NCBI GenBank assembly: GCA_024195585.1
Contig: SWBL01000713.1
Span: forward strand, 1-10,325
Length of the DNA: 10,325 nt
DNA from: Aureobasidium sp. EXF-3400
Taxonomy: Eukaryota > Ascomycota > Dothideomycetes > Dothideales > Saccotheciaceae
Direction: 5' to 3'
A program made the position numbers and the translations under genes. The notes under the pieces are model-generated. The model was not told the DNA's origin. It searched no databases and worked only from the letters and a program-made list of their open reading frames with translations. The number at the start of each line of letters is the position of its first letter. Positions within the stretch are counted from its first letter, which is position 1. Positions 5,684-10,325 of the stretch are shown here, one piece after another.

Positions 5684-8429
5684 AATCGTCGCCTTGATCT
5701 TATTAGCGCTGGTCGTGGTGTACTGCATGCTGGGAGGAGGTTACAGCGCTACGGGATTGCTGCGCGGGTGGATTGGAAGAAGGACAATCGCCAGAGCTGC
5801 TGCCGCCCATCGTCGACAACAACTCGAAGCACAAGTGCAAGCACAAGCACAAGCACATTCCGCCGCCCTCGCCAGGTCGGACCTGAACCCACGCTCCTTT
5901 TCCTCGCACGACAACCGTCTGCGCTCTCGCAACATGCTCAGTGCTGCAGTCAACAGGCACAACGCCTCGACTGCTGCCTCCAAGCCTCTCGATCAGCTTT
6001 TCTCTTCTAGCCCTCCAGCGCAGCAGCAATCCCAAAAGTCTTCCGTCTTGTCTACAGCCTCCAAGAATTCAAAACCCATCAACGGTATCAAGCGTACACA
6101 CAGCGGTCTCGCAAAGACCTTTGGCAATACTGCCTCCTTTGACGACGAACAGAATCAGCCTGTCATATGCGCCGTCCCTGAAGTCACCAACAGCGAACAC
6201 TTTGATGCCGACGACTTTGACGATGACTTCGATATCGATGATTTGATTGTCGAAGAGCCCAAGGCCAAGAAGCCTACTCCGAGAACCTCAAAAAACACCA
6301 TCTCGTATCCTACTCTTCCCAAGATCACCGCGCCGCAACACTCTGCCTTTCATCCCACCCTGCCGAAACGCCAGGTTCGCGATTCCGTCGTCACCGATGA
6401 TTCTGGCTACGTCTCTACCGAGTATACTCAAGAGCAGCCAGTCAAGCTTGAAAGTAGTGCCCCATTGCCCTGGTCCTCATCGCCAACCGAACATTTGAAT
6501 CCCTCGCTCAATGCTTCCTCGCTTAGCCATTTTGCATACAATACAAGTAATGGCCCTTCCGCTCCTCGAATGCAGCCGCCGCCTACTTCTGTGAAGACCG
6601 AACCTGCAGCCGCGTCCAAGCGAAGAACACTGCCATGGCTAAAGCAAGAGACGTCACAACCAGAGCAAGCTCTACATTCCATTCCTCCCTCGAAGAAACG
6701 CGTCGTCGATTCGACGCCTGTCCAGACATCCAAGAAGAGCGCTCTTCCCTGGAACACGACCGCAAGTGCCATCAAGGAACAAAAGACCAGTCTGCGCGAG
6801 ATCAACAAGAAAAAGTCCAAGTTCAACGAGCCCTCTGACGAGGTCATCCAAAAAGCAAAAGTCAAGAGTCGCAAGAACATGGTCGCTCGTGTCTTTCTCA
6901 GTGACGAACAACAACACGTTCTTGACCTGATCGCTGAGAAGAAGAAGGCTGTTTTCTTTACCGGTGCTGCCGGTACTGGTAAATCCGTCCTTCTACGTGA
7001 GATCATTGCAACCCTGCGCAAAAAGTACCTACGCGAGCCCGACCGTGTCGCTGTCACGGCTTCCACTGGTCTTGCTGCATGTAACATTGGTGGTGTTACG
7101 TTGCACAGCTTTGCTGGTATCGGTCTGGGTAAAGAAGATGTACCAGAGTTAGTCAAGAAGATCAAACGCAACCAGAAGGCAAAGCATAGGTGGATGCGCA
7201 CAAAAGTCTTGATCGTCGATGAAATCTCGATGGTTGATGGTGACCTGTTCGACAAGCTTGAAGCTATTGCTCGCCAGATCAGAAACAACGGACGACCCTT
7301 TGGCGGTATTCAGCTCGTCATCACTGGCGACTTCTTCCAGCTGCCTCCAGTACCAGATAGCGGCAAGGTCGCCAAGTTCGCATTCGATGCAGCCACATGG
7401 TCAACCAGCATCGAGTACACAATTGGACTGCATCACGTCTTTCGTCAGAAAGACCCTGTGTTTGCAAACATGCTCAACGAGATGAGAGAGGGGCGCATGA
7501 GCGCCGAAAGCATCAGAACATTCCACACACTTAGTCGGCCTTTGGAATCTGAGAGTTCTATCGACGCCACCGAGCTCTTCCCAACCAGAAATGAGGTCGA
7601 GAATGCCAATCAGAGCAAGATGAGCCAGCTTGTTGGCGAGATCAGGACATTCGAGGCACGAGATGGAGGCAGTATTACTGACAAGACATTCCGTGACAAG
7701 CTACTCGCCAATTGCATGGCTCCTGAACTCATCACACTCAAGAAGGGCGCCCAGGTCATGCTTATCAAAAATATCGATGAGAGCTTGGTCAACGGCTCCT
7801 TGGGAAAGATCATTGGTTTCATGAACGAAACCCAGTTCGACTCTTACAACAACAATGAAGAGGCATTCCTGGCTACTCAAGGTGGAACTCTCAAAGACGA
7901 AGACGCCATAGGTGGCCGTGACAAGAAGAAGACTGCCCGTGAACGCCTTATGGACAACCTGCTTGGTAGCACCACGCAGATCTGGCCCGTGGTCCGCTTT
8001 ACTCTTGCAGACGGTACAACTCGGGACCTTCTGTGTCAGCGCGAAACTTGGAAGATCGAACTTCCAGATGGTGAGGTACAAGCCTCGCGCGCACAGATTC
8101 CTCTTATTCTCGCTTGGGCATTGAGTATCCACAAAGCTCAAGGCCAAACACTGGACAGAGTCAAGGTAGATCTCGGCAAAGTCTTCGAGAAAGGACAGGC
8201 ATATGTCGCACTCTCTCGTGCGACCAGCATGCAAGGTCTCCAAGTGCTGCGCTTCGATCCACGCAAGGTCGTTGCTCACGAGAAGGTTCGCACATTCTAC
8301 CAAAACCTTTCCCGGGTGGAAGGTTTAGAACAGAGCAAGCCCAAGGCTGAAAGAGGCAAAAACACCAGTCGTGCCAACGGTGTCACTGCTAACGAGTATG
8401 AGCGTGGCTTTGCTGAGGGAAAGATGTAG
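5637..8429 (+). CDS. pif1: PIF1-family 5'-3' DNA helicase, single exon, 930 aa
   Basis: The reading frame is open upstream to at least 5529, but ATG 5637 is its first ATG. Later in-frame Mets are M31 (5727) and M100 (5934). The helicase core holds Walker A GAAGTGKS (443-450), Walker B VDEISM (D528, E529), the family stretch LFDKLEAIARQIRNNGRPFG, motif III GDFFQLPP (564-571), motif V IHKAQGQTL (831-839) and motif VI YVALSRAT (856-863). These identify superfamily 1B PIF1, which unwinds G-quadruplexes and removes telomerase in the nucleus and maintains mitochondrial DNA. The N-terminal third is disordered. It has a hydrophobic segment (about 14-32), an Arg/Ala-rich stretch almost free of acids (about 36-99), an acidic patch (FDADDFDDDFDIDD), and three LPW tripeptides (277-279, 332-334, 370-372). 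M1 and M31 lie in weak start contexts and M100 in a strong one (AACATGC), so a nuclear form from M100 is plausible. Yeast PIF1 likewise uses two starts. The core call is secure; the true N-terminus is uncertain. Confidence 0.95.
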   Translation: MATKVVYIREDVGVVEIVALILLALVVVYCMLGGGYSATGLLRGWIGRRTIARAAAAHRRQQLEAQVQAQAQAHSAALARSDLNPRSFSSHDNRLRSRNMLSAAVNRHNASTAASKPLDQLFSSSPPAQQQSQKSSVLSTASKNSKPINGIKRTHSGLAKTFGNTASFDDEQNQPVICAVPEVTNSEHFDADDFDDDFDIDDLIVEEPKAKKPTPRTSKNTISYPTLPKITAPQHSAFHPTLPKRQVRDSVVTDDSGYVSTEYTQEQPVKLESSAPLPWSSSPTEHLNPSLNASSLSHFAYNTSNGPSAPRMQPPPTSVKTEPAAASKRRTLPWLKQETSQPEQALHSIPPSKKRVVDSTPVQTSKKSALPWNTTASAIKEQKTSLREINKKKSKFNEPSDEVIQKAKVKSRKNMVARVFLSDEQQHVLDLIAEKKKAVFFTGAAGTGKSVLLREIIATLRKKYLREPDRVAVTASTGLAACNIGGVTLHSFAGIGLGKEDVPELVKKIKRNQKAKHRWMRTKVLIVDEISMVDGDLFDKLEAIARQIRNNGRPFGGIQLVITGDFFQLPPVPDSGKVAKFAFDAATWSTSIEYTIGLHHVFRQKDPVFANMLNEMREGRMSAESIRTFHTLSRPLESESSIDATELFPTRNEVENANQSKMSQLVGEIRTFEARDGGSITDKTFRDKLLANCMAPELITLKKGAQVMLIKNIDESLVNGSLGKIIGFMNETQFDSYNNNEEAFLATQGGTLKDEDAIGGRDKKKTARERLMDNLLGSTTQIWPVVRFTLADGTTRDLLCQRETWKIELPDGEVQASRAQIPLILAWALSIHKAQGQTLDRVKVDLGKVFEKGQAYVALSRATSMQGLQVLRFDPRKVVAHEKVRTFYQNLSRVEGLEQSKPKAERGKNTSRANGVTANEYERGFAEGKM

Positions 8430-8866
8430 AATAGATATTCATGGTTGCTTTTATTTTCATTTGTTTCGGATGCCTGTGTCAGGCTGGTCGGCAGGCGCTT
8501 TTGGGGCCCATGAGTGGCATCACCGATACCCCTATTCTCATTTTACGTGTATCTTAAATCGAATATTATACTCTTCGATGCTTCATTCTCCTCTTAGAAC
8601 AGCCGGCTCGCAAGTCGCGATCAGAAGCAAGCAGCTCAAATGTCCGATTAAGTGAGAGCCGTAAGCCTGAGTAGTTTGTGAGTTCGGTTGCATTCAGTCC
8701 CATTTATGCTTGTTGATGTCAAAGATCCCTGTTGATAGTGTCGCGTCTGCCGTGTTCCACAACATCACCGGCTACGTCACATTCGACTCCCATATCCTGC
8801 TGCTTTTCAAAAGACGGAATCTTTACATCTGGCACTCCTAACTATACCTATCGATCAAGACTAACG
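8430..8866. other. Intergenic: PIF1 3' UTR and leader of the GH76-like gene
   Basis: These 437 bases hold no full gene. A/T-rich sequence at 8540-8580 may include the PIF1 polyadenylation region. Two short ATG-started ORFs, 8706-8735 (9 codons) and 8716-8841 (41 codons), lie directly upstream of the next gene. Confidence 0.5.
8716..8841 (+). promoter_or_regulatory. Possible 41-codon upstream ORF of the GH76-like gene
   Basis: ATG 8716 opens a frame starting MSKIPVDSVASAVFHN and ending with TAA 8839-8841, 25 bases before the main ATG at 8867. A shorter 9-codon ORF (8706-8735, MLVDVKDPC) overlaps it in another frame. Both ATGs have T at -3, a weak context, so they could be bypassed. They may instead lie outside the transcript. 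Confidence 0.3.
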
Positions 8867-10123
8867 ATGCATCATATCAAAGATGCTTTCGAGCATTTGA
8901 AGAACAGACACGAACCTGGTCAACAGCCTCTCCACGCCAATCATCAAGGTGGTGGATTTCCAGGCAGCCAGGTCCAACAACCAACTCAACCACAGCCTCC
9001 TACAGGCTCTCATGAACAAAGTCCGCTATCTGGAAAAACTCAAGGGGCTATCGATGTCTTCATGGCTTCCAAGCAGCCCAACGGCGAGATCGGTGGTATA
9101 GGTTATTGGCAGACAGCCAACGGCTACACATGCATAGCTCTTAGAGATGCTTGGTCGGGAAGCAACCGCAACGCTACACTCCTACGTGACCGACTTTCCA
9201 CTGTAGAAAGTCATCACCGGCATTTCATCAACGAGTTCAACGACGATACCTTGTGGTGGGGCAATTGTCTGCTCGATGCTTACCTGACGAATCCGGATTC
9301 TTACTATCTCGAGAATGCTCGCAAGATCTGGCAGCACGTCAACCATAGTATGCTGTCGCCAGGCCAAGCCAGGGTGAGAGATATGGACATGGCGGGTGCG
9401 GTCATGTGGACTACCAGACCAAATGAAGAACAAGTCAATGCTATCACGACTGGTCTTTTTTCCGAGCTCTCTGCTCGCCTTGCTTTGCTCGAGAAGCCAG
9501 GTCGCGAGACTGCAGAAATGCTCGACGCGGCTGAGAAGAGTTTTGCTTGGATTGAGCGCTGCCGTTATCGTTCGCATGAGTGTATTGTGCTCGACACTAT
9601 CAAGCTCCGGTCTCAGGAATGTGTCGACTGGACCTTCACCTATTGTACCGGACAGGCTATAGCTGCTGCTACTGCCATCTTCGCAGCGTTCAGCTTTGGT
9701 CATCAAGGCTCACGAAGCCACAAGTCACCACATGAGTACCTCGCACTGGCCTGCAATATGGCACGTAAAGCAATCTGCCGAGATGGCTGGGTCGAGCAAG
9801 ATGGCACCTTGACCGAATACGGTGCCTATGGCAAAGGCAACCACGAGCCTTGGAAGAACGACGATGCTGTCGGCTTCAAGTCTGTCTTGCTGCGCAGTCT
9901 GGCCAAACTACTCAAGGTCCTACGCGACACCAACCAAGAACCCGATCTGCAGCGTCAATTGACCGAGTTCATCAAGAAGCAGTTTGACAGTCTACAGCAA
10001 CGAAACACGAACGGCAACAATCAATACGGACCATGGTGGAATGGACCTATGGAGATTCCAACAAGCCATAGTCAGATGGCTGCGCTCGATGTTATGGCAG
10101 CTATTCATCTTGTTCAGCAGTAA
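8867..10123 (+). CDS. GH76-like (alpha-1,6-mannanase-type) glycosidase without signal peptide, 418 aa
   Basis: The open frame extends upstream to a TTG at 8732, but ATG 8867 is its first ATG, giving MHHIKDAFEHLKNRH. Residues about 15-60 are Gln/Pro-rich linker. The family signature NDDTLWWGNCLLDAY has consecutive acids D126-D127; paired aspartates of this kind are catalytic in GH76 endo-alpha-1,6-mannanases. Further matches are DWTFTYCTGQ (254-263, where many members have WTYNQG), FKSVLLRSLAKLL (from F337, compare FKGIFVR) and YGPWWNGP near the C-terminus, in an alpha/alpha six-hairpin barrel. Secreted fungal relatives such as DFG5 and DCW1 carry a signal peptide and a GPI site and act on cell-wall or GPI mannan. 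Here neither is visible: the start is hydrophilic and the end is HLVQQ. It may act inside the cell, or a signal-bearing upstream exon was missed. Substrate is unknown. The coding region appears intronless. Confidence 0.82.
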   Translation: MHHIKDAFEHLKNRHEPGQQPLHANHQGGGFPGSQVQQPTQPQPPTGSHEQSPLSGKTQGAIDVFMASKQPNGEIGGIGYWQTANGYTCIALRDAWSGSNRNATLLRDRLSTVESHHRHFINEFNDDTLWWGNCLLDAYLTNPDSYYLENARKIWQHVNHSMLSPGQARVRDMDMAGAVMWTTRPNEEQVNAITTGLFSELSARLALLEKPGRETAEMLDAAEKSFAWIERCRYRSHECIVLDTIKLRSQECVDWTFTYCTGQAIAAATAIFAAFSFGHQGSRSHKSPHEYLALACNMARKAICRDGWVEQDGTLTEYGAYGKGNHEPWKNDDAVGFKSVLLRSLAKLLKVLRDTNQEPDLQRQLTEFIKKQFDSLQQRNTNGNNQYGPWWNGPMEIPTSHSQMAALDVMAAIHLVQQ

Positions 10124-10226
10124 TTGGAAGCCTACATAGATTATGCATGTAGATAATGCAAACCAGCACAATTTTATCCCTACACTCCTCAACGACCACG
10201 GCAAAAGATGCAGACCGCGAACGGAC
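10124..10226. other. Convergent spacer between the GH76-like gene and the tRNA gene
   Basis: About 100 bases separate the stop at 10121-10123 from the Pol III terminator of the tRNA gene on the other strand. The stretch should hold the 3' UTR of the GH76-like mRNA. I see no other feature in it. Confidence 0.4.
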
Positions 10227-10235
10227 AAAAAGAAA
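10227..10235 (-). terminator. RNA polymerase III terminator of tRNA-Tyr
   Basis: Directly after the discriminator base of the tRNA, the minus strand reads TTTCTTTTT. The run of five T residues (10231-10227) is a standard Pol III stop signal. Confidence 0.85.
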
Positions 10236-10323
10236 TCTCCTCTCTCTGAGTCGAACAAAGGACCTTCTGATGACAATCGAACAATTACAGTCAGACGCTC
10301 TAAACCAACTGAGCTAAGAAGAG
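10236..10323 (-). tRNA. tRNA-Tyr (anticodon GUA) with a 13-nt intron
   Basis: The minus strand folds as a complete tRNA. The acceptor stem CTCTTCT pairs with AGAGGAG (one U:G pair), with discriminator A73 at 10236. C1-G72 is the identity pair typical of eukaryotic tRNA-Tyr. The D arm is GCTC...GAGC, with loop AGTTGGTTTA. The anticodon stem TCTGA pairs with TCAGA, and the loop CTGTAA gives GTA at 10288-10286. A 13-nt intron (10284-10272) follows position 37, the canonical site, and nuclear tRNA-Tyr genes usually carry one. The T arm is CTTTG-TTCGACT-CAGAG. The A box (TAGCTCAGTTGG) and B box (GTTCGACTC) are intact, and CCA is not encoded, as expected for a nuclear gene. The mature length is 75 nt before CCA addition. 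Confidence 0.96.
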
Positions 10324-10325
10324 AT

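Noticed and set aside
5821..5860. Short GCACAA-type tandem repeat in the PIF1 N-terminus
   Set aside because: It encodes a brief QAQAQA run, a common slippage product in a disordered region, and is too short to be notable.
6428..7288. 286-codon open frame on the minus strand inside PIF1
   Set aside because: It lies fully antisense to conserved helicase motifs, its product is Arg/Ser/Leu-rich with no recognisable domain, and it is explained by codon bias of the sense strand.
8732..8866. N-terminal extension of the GH76-like protein from a TTG at 8732
   Set aside because: The extension has no ATG and no signal-peptide character. The first ATG is at 8867.
1..10325. CRISPR array, transposon open reading frames or a secondary metabolite cluster
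   Set aside because: No regularly spaced direct repeats, transposase or reverse transcriptase motifs, or synthase genes are visible. The genes present are ordinary fungal chromosomal genes.

Overview
The window looks like nuclear DNA of a filamentous ascomycete (Pezizomycotina). The evidence is short introns (51-123 nt plus one of 243 nt) with GTAAGT/GTGCGT-type donors and CTAAC/CTGAC-type branch sites, loosely packed genes on both strands, a pyrimidine-rich 5' leader, and recognisable fungal orthologues. I cannot assign a class or species. No bacterial operon, CRISPR array, insertion sequence or viral gene is visible.

Layout from left to right. (1) Positions 2-202 (+) hold the last 66 codons of an SNF2-family helicase of the RAD5/HLTF type. 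(2) Positions 203-850 are a convergent intergenic stretch. It holds a 46-nt inverted repeat (466-574) and, on the minus strand, a coding-looking tail that may be an orphan last exon. (3) Positions 851-2170 (-) hold a three-exon gene for a 375-residue protein with a conserved-looking N-terminal helical part and an acidic/aromatic tail; it is a candidate Mediator tail subunit Med2. (4) Positions 2171-3002 are a divergent promoter region with an ATG-free pyrimidine-rich leader. (5) Positions 3003-4792 (+) hold a five-exon gene for a 460-residue three-RRM protein of the PUB1/TIA-1 family. (6) Positions 5637-8429 (+) hold a single-exon PIF1 DNA helicase, with an N-terminus that suggests alternative starts for mitochondrial and nuclear forms. 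(7) Positions 8867-10123 (+) hold a GH76-like glycosidase without a signal peptide. (8) Positions 10236-10323 (-) hold a complete tRNA-Tyr(GUA) gene with a 13-nt intron and a Pol III terminator.

The genes do not form one pathway. Two act in genome maintenance (the SNF2/RAD5-type translocase and PIF1), two in gene expression (candidate Med2 and PUB1), and one is a carbohydrate-active enzyme. The main interest is in how they may be regulated: three in-frame PIF1 start codons with no out-of-frame ATG between them, two unusual introns in the PUB1 gene, short upstream ORFs before two genes, and the hairpin whose two arms each begin a short ORF with a shared peptide start. I see no convincing previously undescribed multi-gene system. 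All exon boundaries were read by eye from splice signals and frame.
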